From Patellaria atrata CBS 101060 (Eukaryota; Ascomycota; Dothideomycetes; Patellariales; Patellariaceae), in NCBI GenBank assembly GCA_010093705.1, contig MU006095.1, positions 1,088,816 through 1,152,815 on the forward strand: 64,000 nucleotides of DNA, in the 5' to 3' direction. The number at the start of each line of letters is the position of its first letter. Position 1 is the stretch's first letter. Shown in pieces: positions 1 through 11,198 of the stretch. The notes under the pieces were generated by a model, which had not been told where the DNA came from, ran no database searches, and saw only the letters and a list, made by a program, of their open reading frames with translations. Both the position numbers and the translations under genes were made by a program.

Positions 1-1581
1 CTCTACAGTACGAAACACGTTCTGTACGCCGCATCGTCATCAGAATCCTCGCAAAGGATCCTTGTGGAAATTTCTCCTGACGATGGTTGCTTAGACCCTT
101 TGAGGTGTATCACTAAGATGAGACAAGGGGTTTTACGGATTTCATCAGTTACTTGTACGTCTAACTGTACTATGACACAATGGGGGAGGGGGGTAATATG
201 GGAATATCAAATGTATCTCTGTGTATGTAGTTGAAAGGGACTTTGATCTCTTTGGCCTAAGGAAATGCCAGGGCTTTCAGACTTGGATACTGAACTTTAT
301 AAAGAGAGTGATAACTTAGCAGGCATGGCAGTTCGGCACAACGATAGCCACTTGCAGAATGTTCAAAGACTCGACTGGGCCCAAGGAGTCAGAATGTCCC
401 GGCATAGCTTGCTTTGAACTGCAAGAATGCATGTAGCCGACGTGGCATGCCAAAAAAAAAAAAAACCCGCCACCGTACTAATCCGAATGGTCATTTAGCC
501 TCTTGTATCGCTGCTGTATGCTGAATAGAAGCCGCTTCTAAAGCAGCTGCACCACCGAACATCGTGATCTTTGACCATTCAGAACTTGCTTCCCGCAGAG
601 TTCCGCTGCATGTTTACTACTTTGGATGAGTTTTGAACTTGGAAGTGTGGGAGAGTTCTGATTATCAAAGCTTCCCTCAGTTCCTCTACGTTTCAAGTCC
701 CATCGTTTCGTGGCACTTGGTCGATGATTGTTCCCCAGACGTAAATCGATCAGATCGATTGGCGAAAAATTTCTCGTCAGAGGGAGTTTGGGCAGCCTTG
801 TGGACAAGGCAATCCTGATTGAAAGCAAGCTCGAGGGAAGTGCTGGATGCAAACTACCGCGGTGTACATTTTCTTTACGAAGAAGGCTATATCTCGCTCG
901 AACTCTTGCTAAACAGCTAGATATTCCCGACGCTTGGGTTTTAAAATCTTTTTGTAAACGCGACCTGAAAGTGAAGGTCCACTCTCTTCCTGTCATCTGT
1001 GAACTCGGGATCTGCGGCCTCTAGCTCTTGAAAGATTTTGGCAACTCGACCTTCTTGGGGGCTAGTTACTGATAGTCACATCTCTCATAGGTTCATGCGA
1101 ATCCTGTCTTGCCGTAATTCTCGCTACCTACAGCCTCTTTAACCCAGCTTAGGACTAGGATTCCTGTTCTTCTGAAGCCGCACTCGCCCAACGGACCCTT
1201 AGGGAGCCTCGCTATAACGTGCTGGCACTCTGGGAGGGTCTTTTACTCGTTTAAGAAACTAACTATACGAACGACCATCTGGGTCCCCTAAACTTCTCAC
1301 CCTCCTCTCCACACTCCATCTTATCAAGATATTTTCTTCTCTTCACGACTTCGAACCTTAGCTGGTTACGTTTGTACTTGTGTCTTCGAAGGCGACGTTA
1401 ACCACGTACCTTAAGCACCTGACTACTCCAACGCCACCTCTCAGGAGTTGGGTGTAACTACACCCGAGACTTTACCCCCCTTCCCACCTTCCCTCACCAA
1501 AGCTCCCCACAACTCGAACACACGAGCGGCAAACCACCCAAATGCCAGCGTAGACCAATATTTGGTCAACCGCTCATCATA
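1..1581. other. Intergenic region and long leader upstream of the histidine kinase
   Basis: No gene is supported here. Open frames on both strands (for example 538-996 minus and 728-1024 plus) overlap each other, contain no recognisable motif and lack a conserved look. A run of about 13 A lies near 452-464. The last 300 bases are CT/AC-rich, like a fungal transcription start and 5' leader for the kinase at 1582. Confidence 0.6.
1542..1553 (+). promoter_or_regulatory. Three-codon upstream ORF before the histidine kinase
   Basis: ATG-CCA-GCG-TAG sits in the presumed leader and stops 28 bases before the kinase ATG at 1582. Such minimal uORFs can lower translation or make it depend on reinitiation. 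Whether it lies in the mature transcript is not known, since the transcription start cannot be read from sequence. Confidence 0.4.
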
Positions 1582-4500
1582 ATGCTCAACGAAGAAACAT
1601 CAGCAGCCGTTGCTGGTATCATCTCCAACCTTGCGAAGCAATACGACCCTGTTACAGACTCCTCCTTTCCAGGCCAGATTGCTGTAAATGGCACTAAAGG
1701 CGCTCATATCCATTTACCGGGTCCCGACACGATAGAAAAGAAGACTTACGAGCGTGAACTATCTGCTTTAGCCGCACGAATTCAATTTCTTGAAGCTAAA
1801 GCCAACATCGTCAACCACGAGAGCTTTCCCATCACTCCTAGCGAACCAGGTCTCAGCTCCCCCTTCACGTCAGATTCTGCAAATGGATCACCGCGAAATG
1901 GAATACCCTCTAGCTTAAGAGCTCACCCACCAAGTAAAGAGCAGAGATCAACATGGGTTAGCAATTGGCTGGCTTCCAAAGATAGTGGTGACATCAATAA
2001 GCAGCTACCTGCCACCCAACCCACTGAGGAGCAACTGGGATACCTTAGAGACCATGTGAACATGCAAGCTGATCAAATCAAGGCTCAACGGGAGGAGATA
2101 GAGAATTTGAGCGCTCAAGTGTCACAAACATTGAATGATCATGATAAAGCTTTTGGTCATGGCATTGAGGATATTACACATCTCAAGAGGGAATTAGGCA
2201 AACATCAACAGGCGAATTTGGCTTTCCAGAAAGCTCTTCGTGAGATTGGAAGTATCGTTACTGCTGTCGCTAATGGTGATTTGAGCAAGAAGGTTCTCAT
2301 CCATGTTAAAGAGATGGATCCTGAGATTGCCACATTCAAGCGGACAATCAATCGCATGGTGGATCAACTACAAGATTTTGCCAGTCAAGTTACTTTCCTC
2401 GCCAGAGAAGTCGGTACAGAAGGTCGACTTGGTGGACAAGCAGTGCTACCAGGTGTGGATGGTATCTGGGCAGAGCTTACTGATAGCGGTAAGAAAGAAC
2501 CTCATAATTCGAATATAAATACCGGATTGCTAATTATCAATAGTCAATGTAATGGCGAAGAATCTTACCGACCAAGTGCGAGAAATCGCTGTTGTCACTA
2601 CAGCGGTCGCACACGGTGATTTGAGCCGAAAAATCGAACGTCCAGCTCGCGGTGAAATTCTTCAATTACAACAAACTATCAATGTCATGGTGGACCAACT
2701 GCGATCTTTTGCAACAGAAGTCTCCCGTGTCGCTCGTGAAGTCGGTACCGATGGCTTACTAGGTGGTCAAGCTCAAATCGAAGGTGTCCAAGGCATGTGG
2801 AGCGAACTAACAGTTAACGTCAATGCTATGGCCATGAACCTTACTACCCAAGTACGAGATATTGCCGAGGTTACAACTGCTGTAGCAAAAGGTGATCTTA
2901 CTCGTAAGGTCAAAGCGGACTGTAAGGGCGAAATTCTTATGCTTAAGTCGACGATAAATTCCATGGTGGACCAACTGCAACAATTTGCACATGAAGTAAC
3001 GAAGATAGCTCGCGAAGTCGGTAGTGAGGGAAGACTTGGCGGTCAAGCGACGGTGCATGGTGTTGAAGGAACATGGAAAGATCTAACAGAAAACGTCAAT
3101 GGTATGGCCATGAATCTAACGACACAAGTGCGAGAAATCGCAGAAGTTACTACTGCTGTCGCGAATGGTGATTTGAGCAAGAAGGTCACTGCAGAAGTTA
3201 AGGGTGAGATCTTGTTGCTCAAGAACACTATCAACGCCATGGTGGACCGTCTAAATGCGTTCGCATACGAAGTCAGCAAAGTTGCCCGGGAAGTCGGTAC
3301 AGAAGGCAGATTAGGAGGTCAAGCTGAAGTTGAGGCAGTTGAAGGCAAATGGAAAGATTTGACGGACAATGTCAACATCATGGCACAGAATCTGACGATG
3401 CAGGTGCGGAGTATCTCAGACGTGACTCAGGCTATTGCAGCCGGAGACATGAGTCGTAGAGTTCACGTGCACGCAAAGGGCGAGATTCTCCTTCTGAAAG
3501 ACACTATTAACAACATGGTGGCCCGTCTGGATGACTGGTCCCTTGCACTCAAACGAGTCGCGAGAGATGTCGGCGTGGACGGTAAGATGGGAGGTCAAGC
3601 TGAAGTGGATGGCATCTCCGGACGATGGAGAGAAATCACAACAGACGTCAACACCATGGCGTCCAACTTGACATCACAAGTGCGCGCTTTCGGCGATATT
3701 ACGAACGCAGCTATCGAGGGCAAATTCGCTCAAATCACCATTGAAGCTTCTGGAGAGATGGACGAGCTCAAGAGGAAGATCAATGAGATGGTGTTCAAAC
3801 TTGGTGAAAGTATCCAGAAGAACAACCAAGCCAGAGAAGCTGCCGAACTTGCCAATAAGACGAAGTCCGAGTTCCTAGCCAACATGTCCCATGAGATTCG
3901 AACACCTATGAACGGTATTATCGGCATGACACAGTTGACACTCGACACGGACCTAAATCACAGTCAACGTGAGATGCTTACAATCGTCTCCAACCTTGCA
4001 CAGCAGCTTTTGACGATCATTGATGATATCCTTGATATTTCGAAGATCGAGGCCAACCGCATGACGATGGAAGAAATCCCATTCTCGTTGCGTAGCACTA
4101 TCTTCAATGCTTTGAAATCGTTGACTTCAAGGGCAAATGAGCGCAGCTTGAACCTTGCCTATGTGGTGGATAGCGGTGTCCCGGACTACGTGATAGGCGA
4201 CTCGTTTAGGCTGAGACAGATCATCCTTAATCTTGTGGGTAACGCTATCAAGTTCACCGAGCACGGAGAGGTCAAGGTGGCTATCTCAAAAGCAGAACAG
4301 GGATGTCGACAGGACGAGTACATCTTCAAATTTGCCGTTTCCGACACCGGTATTGGAATCCACGGCGACAAGCTCAACCTTATCTTCGATACGTTCCAAC
4401 AAGCGGATGGCTCCACCACTAGAAGATTCGGCGGCACTGGACTTGGCCTTTCCATCTCCAAACGTCTGGTCACCTTGATGGGTGGTAGGATGTGGGTTGA

Positions 4501-5787
4501 ATCAGAATTCGGCAGTGGAAGTGTCTTCTACTTCACTTGCAAAGTCAAGCTGGGAAGTCATGATCTCGGTCAAATCACATCCTCACTTAAACCATACCTC
4601 AGACATAACGTTCTATTCATTGACCAAGGTCATACTGGATGCGCTGAGGAGATTGTTACTCACGTACGAGCGCTCGATCTAGTACCTCATGTCATCAAAT
4701 CTCATGGAGCGAAACCGCCGACACATCTACCTAATGTCACCGGACACGTCTACGATTGTGTAATTGTAGATTGTGACAAGACGGCGCGCATGCTTCGAGC
4801 CTTGGAAAAGTTCAAGTATATCCCTGTTGTGATGGTAACGCCTAAGATTTCTGTCAGCTTGAGGACAGCACTTGAAGATGGCATCTCAAGCTATATGACT
4901 ACACCATGCCTTGCTATCGACTTAGGAAATGCCTTAATCCCCGCACTGGATGGAAGAGGTGCTCCTTCGGTTTCGGATCACTCCAGATCATTCCACATTC
5001 TTCTTGCGGAAGACAATGCAGTCAATCAACGATTGGCTGTTAAGATTCTTCAGAAATACAACCACACTGTATCTGTGGCTAACAACGGTGCCGAAGCATT
5101 GGAAGCCATCAAAAACCAAAGGTTTGATGTTGTCCTTATGGACGTGCAAATGCCGATCATGGTCAGTCTTCAAATGGGCTATCAGTGTGCAAGTTCCTAC
5201 TAATCTTGTTCTAGGGTGGTTTCGAGGCCACTGGTAGGATTCGAGAATGGGAGAGGGAAATGGGCTTGACCCGAACGCCCGTCATCGCATTGACGGCCCA
5301 CGCTATGGTTGGTGACCGTGAGAAGTGTCTCCAAGCACAGATGGATGTATGTCACCCTAATCCAAATAATCAAAGACGACATTACTAACAGACATGACAG
5401 GACTACCTTTCGAAACCGTTGAAACAGAACCAACTGATTCAAACAATTCTCAAGTGCGCAACCCTTGGTGGTGCGCTCTTAGGCAGCGATGGAGGAAGCA
5501 GCAGTGAGCATTTATCATCCGCAGTCGAAGATCAACAACCAAGAATAGTAGTCCAAGACCCAGAGTGCAACAGTCCCGCTGGCACCCCGTCGAAATCGTC
5601 ACTCCGTAGACCTCACCTCGAGGCTAGAGGAATGACGGAAAGCGCCCGTGTGGGCGCCGAGAGCCCTTCTCTGCTTGCAGTAGATCAATCCGATCCTGTT
5701 GATAGAGTGAGTTTATATCGTCCCTTCCACGCTAATTCTGAAATACTAATGGCGAAATAGCTCCTCATCCGATCACACAGTCAATGA
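1582..5787 (+). CDS. bos1: Group III hybrid histidine kinase (BOS1/OS-1/NIK1 type)
   Basis: Cytosolic osmosensor kinase that feeds the HOG phosphorelay (Ypd1/Ssk1) and is the known genetic site of dicarboximide and phenylpyrrole resistance. Five exons: 1582-2488, 2544-5161, 5215-5346, 5401-5706, 5761-5787, giving 1329 residues; Botrytis BOS1 is about 1315. Five near-identical 92-residue HAMP repeats plus a partial sixth span roughly residues 222-680, each with a VTTAVAxGDL-like core and a GGQA...W..LT linker. The kinase core has the H-box [11 protein letters not shown] (His752), N-box NAIKF (near 865) and [10 protein letters not shown] (near 930). The C-terminal receiver has AEDN (near 1124), phospho-acceptor Asp1169 in LMDVQMP and Lys1224 in LSKPLK. 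No membrane segment is seen, as expected for the family. The last exon holds only eight codons. Residue 389 is Ser where Botrytis BOS1 has Asn373 (see findings). Confidence 0.97.
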
Positions 5788-5850
5788 ACGAGCCTCTTTC
5801 CCCCTGCTAAAGTATATCCTCCATAGCTTATGCGATATGAGCCTTTTTTC

Positions 5851-5882
<32 letters not shown>

Positions 5883-6549
5883 CTTCTTCTTCTTCTCCTT
5901 CTTCCTCCGGGGCTGAGCCTTCAGGTCGTGCTTTTTACTCTGTGCTTTACACTCCGGTGGTGGATCTTCTTGTTTCATTTTGATTCAAACCTCTTTTCGA
6001 AAGGGTTGGGGGGTTTGAGCATGGATTTTTCTTGTTCATCGGTTTGGAGTGGGGCGTGGTTTCATCTTCCGGGACTCTTTTCTCACGATGAGGTTGAGGA
6101 ATGATCTTTTTTTTCTCGTTCTTGGCGTCGGGGAGAGGGATTCTACCGAGGGGAACGAAGGGCTTTGATTGATGTGAGGGTACTCTCTATCTACTTCTAC
6201 CTTCTCGAGATGTGGAGAGGGTGGGTGAAGTGTGTTCATAGCTGAGCGGTAGAATGGATACCTGCTTTTGTAGGATTTTTCTTTTCATCATGATTGATTG
6301 ATTGGTGTTGTGTTCTCTCCTATCACGATGACAGCGCCGTTGTTCTGTACGCTAGATACGATTAAGGCTTCCGTTAACGTCTATCTCGCTCGAACTTTCT
6401 ACTCTCGCTCTGAATGGTCAACGATATCACACATGCGGCCCCTTTCACTTTCTACAAGAGCACGTGTCTTTTGAAAAACTCCTCATGTTTCTCCTACGGT
6501 ACATTTCCCCCATCCCCGCTCTCTCCTCTAGATACCTAAACCCCCTTAC
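5788..6549. other. Convergent 3' region between kinase and Nup85
   Basis: No gene seen. It holds the kinase 3' UTR with a TTC microsatellite. The 204-base open frame on the minus strand at 6036-6239 has no motif and is probably chance. Confidence 0.6.
5853..5896 (+). repeat. (CTT)n microsatellite in kinase 3' UTR
   Basis: About 14 uninterrupted CTT/TTC units followed by degenerate ones start 66 bases after the kinase stop codon. The tract is pure pyrimidine on the sense strand. Confidence 0.9.
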
Positions 6550-9500
6550 CTAACTCTCCTCTCCCTCCACCCACGCCCTCCCAACCTCCCTCGCAACGCC
6601 CAACCTCAACAACCTGATAACCTCATCCACATCCCCCCTCGCGACGCCCTGGCGCCAATCCCAGCCCCGCCTCACCTGCGCCATCTCCTTCTCCCCCGTG
6701 CCTTCACCCGAATTACTAACACTAACCAAAACACCACTACCCTCGCTGCCGCCGATACTATACGCACTAGCCCCCATCCCCCCCACAGCCGCGGAAGTAG
6801 AGCTATTATACGCCTTCATACACGCACCAAGCAGTCCCCTACCCCCCTCTGCCACGGCGGCCGATACGGTCTGCAGATCCTCCGCCACGCGCAGGAGGGC
6901 CATGAGCTGCTGCAGACTCAGCACCCGAGGGGTACGATCGATAAACGGCAGCGCTTCGCCTAGAAGCGTCGGGAGCGCGTCGACGGGAACGACGGAGAGG
7001 TCCGCGGGGTCGTATAACCCGCCTCTGATAGAGCTGGCGGCGGAAAGGATGGCGGTGAGGAGGGTGTGGGAGGCTTTTTTCTTCTGCTGTGTTGGGGTAA
7101 GGGGTTGAGGTGCAGAGGTTGAGGTGGTATGTGTGTCGTCGCGGAGGTCGTAGAACTCGCGTATCGTGGCGTAGCCGCTGAGGTATTTTGCCAGCGACTC
7201 CGCGGCGGTGGGGTCTGTGTCTGCGAGGGCGGTGAGGGAGGACGGGGTGTGTTTGATGAGGGATTTGAGTCGGGTGTCGAGAGAGGAGAGGGGCGGGAAA
7301 GAGGTCGAGTGCGTGAGGCAGAGGGTTATGAGGAGGTCTGTTGTCTCTTTTATTTTGTGGGGTCGGTGGGCCAGGGCGAAGTAGTAGAGGGCTGAGCCGT
7401 AGGATTTGGTGGTCGAGGAGAGGGTTGTGGCGTATTTCTGTTTGAGGGTTAGATATAGATAGGGAGAGTTGGTTTGGGTTTGGGATTTGGGGGGAGGGGT
7501 GCTTACTTCTGCTATTGTCTCTGCTTGGTGACTTAGGTCTAAAGTGTGACATATATGAAGGATCTTGTCGACGCGGTCTTCGGAGGTGAGGGAGAGACGG
7601 TCGAGAAGCGCGTCGATTCTGCTGGTCGCGAGATCGGGGTTGTCCAAACGGCTGAGGATCTGTATGGCCAGTTCCCAGCCCTCCTTTTTGATCATCGATT
7701 TCGAGCTCTGGAGGGTGTCTTTGCTAGCGATTAAGTCCGCGTACTCGGATAATAGGTCGTCCCTCTTGATGCCGCTAGATTCTTGTTGTCCGTAACTCAA
7801 CACCATCAGGTCACTTTGATCGAAACCGCGCATAACGGATTTTGACGTCGTGATACCATCGTTCAGCCAATCGCCCGCGCTTGCCATCTCCACGAGTGCT
7901 ATGCTGTATGGCATCGACCAGCGCTGTATGATGCTCAGAGCACCTTCCACGGAATCGAATACCGCACACGCCAGACCCACTTCTACGGGGCTTGCCTTGT
8001 TAAGAGGTTGTAGGACTTCATATCCATCCATCACGAGAGCCAACGACGAAGCAAGTCTTTGTCTGTACGCGACCAACGGCGTGACATCCGCCAATCTAAT
8101 CTGCTTGGACCGTAGCAGGGACATCCTACTCTGGGCCAGACTACCTGCACCGGGGGGGATGACCTCATCTTCTCCATCCCACCAGACCGTAAGGGTGATT
8201 ACCGCTTCCAACCAATCCATACAGGAGTTTAGGATATCATCCGGATCGCCTCTGAGGATCTTATAGAGATCGGTTAAGTTCTCGACGACCGCCAGAGGGA
8301 CCTGACTCTCAGCTCTCCGATCCGCGGCACTGAGACCGAATCCATTGCTTCGATTTGAGATTCCAAAATTCGACGCTTCGAACGCCTGTGTTTCGTCCTC
8401 TTGGAAATTCTCCCCGGACGCTTTGCGCAAAGACCTCAGCGCGTCTTCTACCTCGCGTCGATACAAGCTCCATTCCGTGTTCTTGACGTCCCAGTCATTC
8501 GACCGTACAGCTGGGCACCGCTGTATCAGCTCGATGGCGCGGTCGATACACTTATTCGCGCTTTCCAGTTGTCTCCCGTGGTAACCGTCTTCCATGCCGT
8601 CCTCGAACGCTATAGCTGCCACGCTCAAATCGGCACCTTTGAGCAGTTTCAAGGCGTTTTGGAAGTTTCCCCGGAGTACTGAGCTGTAGATGGAATCCCA
8701 GAACATCTCGTGTGCGGAGAAGCCTTCTTCCTGTTTGAGTATGTCTTCGATATCCGAGCGTCCGGGGTTATGGTACGTGTTTAGCCAGTCGAGCAGCACC
8801 TTTGGAATACAACTTTCGGTTTTGACACCTTGTGACTGTCTGTATAGGTCTAGGGTAGATGGACGCGGTCGTGTCTGTATTTTCGGAGTCGATGGGTGGT
8901 GAAGTTGTAAGAGTAGGCTTCCAACGAAATTTGCCTTTGTGATGCCATCCGCTTGATTGTCGGGCCCAATCCTGCTATTGATCTCGAAATTTCTATCCCA
9001 CAGGTGATGTATCTTCTGTGCCACTTTCTTCAAAGACTCCTCGTCCGGACGTTCCAGTTCAGCTAGCTCACTCACAACGCGATCAGTTTCGAGAATAAGG
9101 TCGTCCGATTCACGTAACTGCGCTCGCGGGGCGGATGCAACCAGTCCCTTCGCAACAGCTGTAATATCTTGTCTCACCATATCCAATTCCTGCGCTGATT
9201 TGCCCTCCAAAGCCGTTGACCTTCTCAAGGAGCTGCCTAGTCTCGACCGCTTCAATGACCTGGGAGTCGAATATATCGATTCATTTCCCCCTCTACTTTG
9301 GATGCTTCGTCGTGATTGCTGTGTATAATCCTCCTCATATTCATCCTCTTCCATCGCATCTCCACTATCTCCCTCCTCCCCTTCATCTTCATACTCAACA
9401 TCGTCCTCCTCCTCCGCATCCCCATCCGCTTCAAATCTTGGCGGACTGCTACCCGGCGCCCTATACCCAGTCCTTCCCCTACTCACTTCTTCACCTCCAT

Positions 9501-9783
9501 TCTGACCGCGCTCGAACGGATCAAAACTCAGAGGCCTACGCTGCAACGCGCCAGAGGGACGGTTGACAGGATTGAAAATTGGCTGTTTATTTGTACTTGA
9601 GAAAGTAGGGAGCTGTGAGCTTCCGAATGCTGAGCTCGGTGGTAGACCGGCCGGTGTGAAGGAGTTGTTTGTAAGGAATGTAGGTGGAGGACCGGCGGGA
9701 GTTGTGGACGGATGTTGACTACGGGCTGAACGGCGCGCATCGGGCGTTGAGGGAGGTGTGGAAGATGGTACGCGGAAAGACAT
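6550..9783 (-). CDS. nup85: Nuclear pore Y-complex subunit Nup85
   Basis: Scaffold nucleoporin of the Nup84/Nup107 (Y) complex. Two exons: 9783-7507 and 7437-6550, about 1054 residues. The 69-base intron (7438-7506, GTAAGC donor, branch-like CTAAC, CAG acceptor) has no stop and keeps frame, so it could be mistaken for coding; removing it joins AETIAE to KYATTL, a natural helical repeat. The N-terminus is Ser/Thr/Pro-rich with FG dipeptides, then an acidic stretch near residues 118-150. The rest is alpha-helical with family-like segments VLLDWLNTYHNP, FWDSIYSSVLRGNF and CMDWLEAVITL. I identify it by these segments and overall build, from memory of fungal Nup85. The 3' third is strongly GC-rich with a sharp C/G skew change. 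Confidence 0.8.
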   Translation of the reverse strand: MSFRVPSSTPPSTPDARRSARSQHPSTTPAGPPPTFLTNNSFTPAGLPPSSAFGSSQLPTFSSTNKQPIFNPVNRPSGALQRRPLSFDPFERGQNGGEEVSRGRTGYRAPGSSPPRFEADGDAEEEDDVEYEDEGEEGDSGDAMEEDEYEEDYTQQSRRSIQSRGGNESIYSTPRSLKRSRLGSSLRRSTALEGKSAQELDMVRQDITAVAKGLVASAPRAQLRESDDLILETDRVVSELAELERPDEESLKKVAQKIHHLWDRNFEINSRIGPDNQADGITKANFVGSLLLQLHHPSTPKIQTRPRPSTLDLYRQSQGVKTESCIPKVLLDWLNTYHNPGRSDIEDILKQEEGFSAHEMFWDSIYSSVLRGNFQNALKLLKGADLSVAAIAFEDGMEDGYHGRQLESANKCIDRAIELIQRCPAVRSNDWDVKNTEWSLYRREVEDALRSLRKASGENFQEDETQAFEASNFGISNRSNGFGLSAADRRAESQVPLAVVENLTDLYKILRGDPDDILNSCMDWLEAVITLTVWWDGEDEVIPPGAGSLAQSRMSLLRSKQIRLADVTPLVAYRQRLASSLALVMDGYEVLQPLNKASPVEVGLACAVFDSVEGALSIIQRWSMPYSIALVEMASAGDWLNDGITTSKSVMRGFDQSDLMVLSYGQQESSGIKRDDLLSEYADLIASKDTLQSSKSMIKKEGWELAIQILSRLDNPDLATSRIDALLDRLSLTSEDRVDKILHICHTLDLSHQAETIAEVSTPPPKSQTQTNSPYLYLTLKQKYATTLSSTTKSYGSALYYFALAHRPHKIKETTDLLITLCLTHSTSFPPLSSLDTRLKSLIKHTPSSLTALADTDPTAAESLAKYLSGYATIREFYDLRDDTHTTSTSAPQPLTPTQQKKKASHTLLTAILSAASSIRGGLYDPADLSVVPVDALPTLLGEALPFIDRTPRVLSLQQLMALLRVAEDLQTVSAAVAEGGRGLLGACMKAYNSSTSAAVGGMGASAYSIGGSEGSGVLVSVSNSGEGTGEKEMAQVRRGWDWRQGVARGDVDEVIRLLRLGVAREVGRAWVEGEES

Positions 9784-10373
9784 GTTCGGAGGTGTTGTTG
9801 ATGGTATGGAGCACTATTTACTCTCTGAAGGTATGGTTTGCTCAAGCTTGAGATGTGAAGGTTGTTGGAGTCATCGATCTGAATATAGCTCGATGAAAGG
9901 TTCAGCTTATCAGGGTCAATTTCACCGAGAAATCTGTTGCGGTGATGTTGTACGCGGGGGGGGGGGGGAAAATGGTGCTAGGTGTAATAACTTTCTTCGC
10001 GAAGCTGGCGTTGAGCGACGCGCGAAATGCCAAGACATATTCTATGAGGTACCGCAAGTAAATATTCTGTACAGATACTGTATTATACCGCCAATGTTAA
10101 CCTCAACTGGGATCATAATTCAAATTATTGAAAGCTATGTACACATAAAGCCTCTCGCTTTACCAATTCCCCAGTAAAACCCTTCCATGATTAATGCTGC
10201 GCCAAACGTACCGAAAACTCAAATGCCCACAATCAGGCTCAGTTGATAGAGCAACCGTATTATTCCCCCCGAAGAAAGGTCATTACCATCCATTAAACGC
10301 CTAGCTAATATGCAGTCATAACGCAAACAAATGCCTTGGAAGATGTTGAGAGCGTTGTTCGAAGTTGAAAGAT
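9784..10373. other. Nup85 promoter region and spacer
   Basis: No gene seen. It is the upstream region of nup85 (minus strand) and contains a run of 13 G at 9956-9968. The right part lies beyond the 3' end of the gene at 10374. Confidence 0.55.
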
Positions 10374-11198
10374 CTACGAGAACGCAGCGCTCATAGTTCC
10401 TGACCCAGCTTCATTCACAGGACGAGGTATCAATCCTAACCCTAACAATGTACTTGCTGGAAGAATACCCCGTTCTGCCTGCTCTTTAAGATATTGTTCG
10501 AATTCTGGATCATCAAGGCCGAGGTCGATGCCTTGTTCACGAGCTGCCGCGGCGGCAATGAGTCGATTATTCAAGGCGAGTCCAACGGAGGAGAGTGGTG
10601 TATCTTCATCTTCCTCATCCTCATCTTCGTCCATTGACTCTGGAAGAGCAGGACGCTGCTGTATCGATGCTGAAACGTTTGCTGTTTGACTGGCAATGTC
10701 GTTCACATCTTCCATGTCTGAGTTTGATCCTTCCATAGGTGGTACAACTTTGAATTCAACTTCAATATCCGTTTTAACCTGAATCTTCGCCTCTCGTTTT
10801 CTTCTATCGACCCAGGGTCCAATTTCATCGCCTGTTGTATCTCTCACCACGGTGTTCTCGTCCCTTTCGTACCTCTGCCGCGCCCACAGCGTTCCTTCCC
10901 AACGGCAGAATCGTTGAATTTCGCTCTCCGTAACACCTAAGTCATTGAAAGCTTGAAAGAGACGAGCATGATGTGGGAAACGACCAAGACGCTTTCTGTG
11001 CGGAGGATGCGAATAGTTTAGACCTGGATACCGTGCTTCGACTGTCTCGAGGGATCCGTAAAAGGTTGACGTTTCGATGCGGACTTCAGCGACGAGATGC
11101 TTTTGGAGGAATTGAGTGAAGTTTTGGGGATCGGAAGGTTTGGGATTCGGGTATAGGTGACTATAGATTGTCTCGTCTAAACGATATTTTGGCTGCAT
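10374..11198 (-). CDS. Hypothetical protein with acidic linker, single exon
   Basis: 274 codons from an ATG at 11198, open throughout. I do not recognise the family. The first half (about residues 1-150) is rich in aromatic and charged residues and looks folded, including LFQAFNDLGVTESEIQRFC and RRKREAK. An acidic stretch MDEDEDEEDED near residue 190 is followed by a helical C-terminus with AAAAREQGIDLGLDDPEF and a hydrophobic tail. Codon use and the long uninterrupted frame support a real gene. It is transcribed in the same direction as nup85. No signal peptide or membrane segment is visible. Confidence 0.7.
   Translation of the reverse strand: MQPKYRLDETIYSHLYPNPKPSDPQNFTQFLQKHLVAEVRIETSTFYGSLETVEARYPGLNYSHPPHRKRLGRFPHHARLFQAFNDLGVTESEIQRFCRWEGTLWARQRYERDENTVVRDTTGDEIGPWVDRRKREAKIQVKTDIEVEFKVVPPMEGSNSDMEDVNDIASQTANVSASIQQRPALPESMDEDEDEEDEDTPLSSVGLALNNRLIAAAAAREQGIDLGLDDPEFEQYLKEQAERGILPASTLLGLGLIPRPVNEAGSGTMSAAFS

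Noticed and set aside
538-996. 152-codon open frame on the minus strand
   Set aside because: Overlaps another frame on the plus strand, has no motif, and lies in the presumed upstream region of the kinase.
2773-3598. Chain of minus-strand open frames across the HAMP repeats
   Set aside because: Repeated antisense shadows of the 92-residue coding repeat, not separate genes.
6839-7552. 237-codon minus-strand frame inside Nup85
   Set aside because: It is a shadow of the GC-rich Nup85 exon, full of Pro/Arg/His; the Nup85 frame has family segments.
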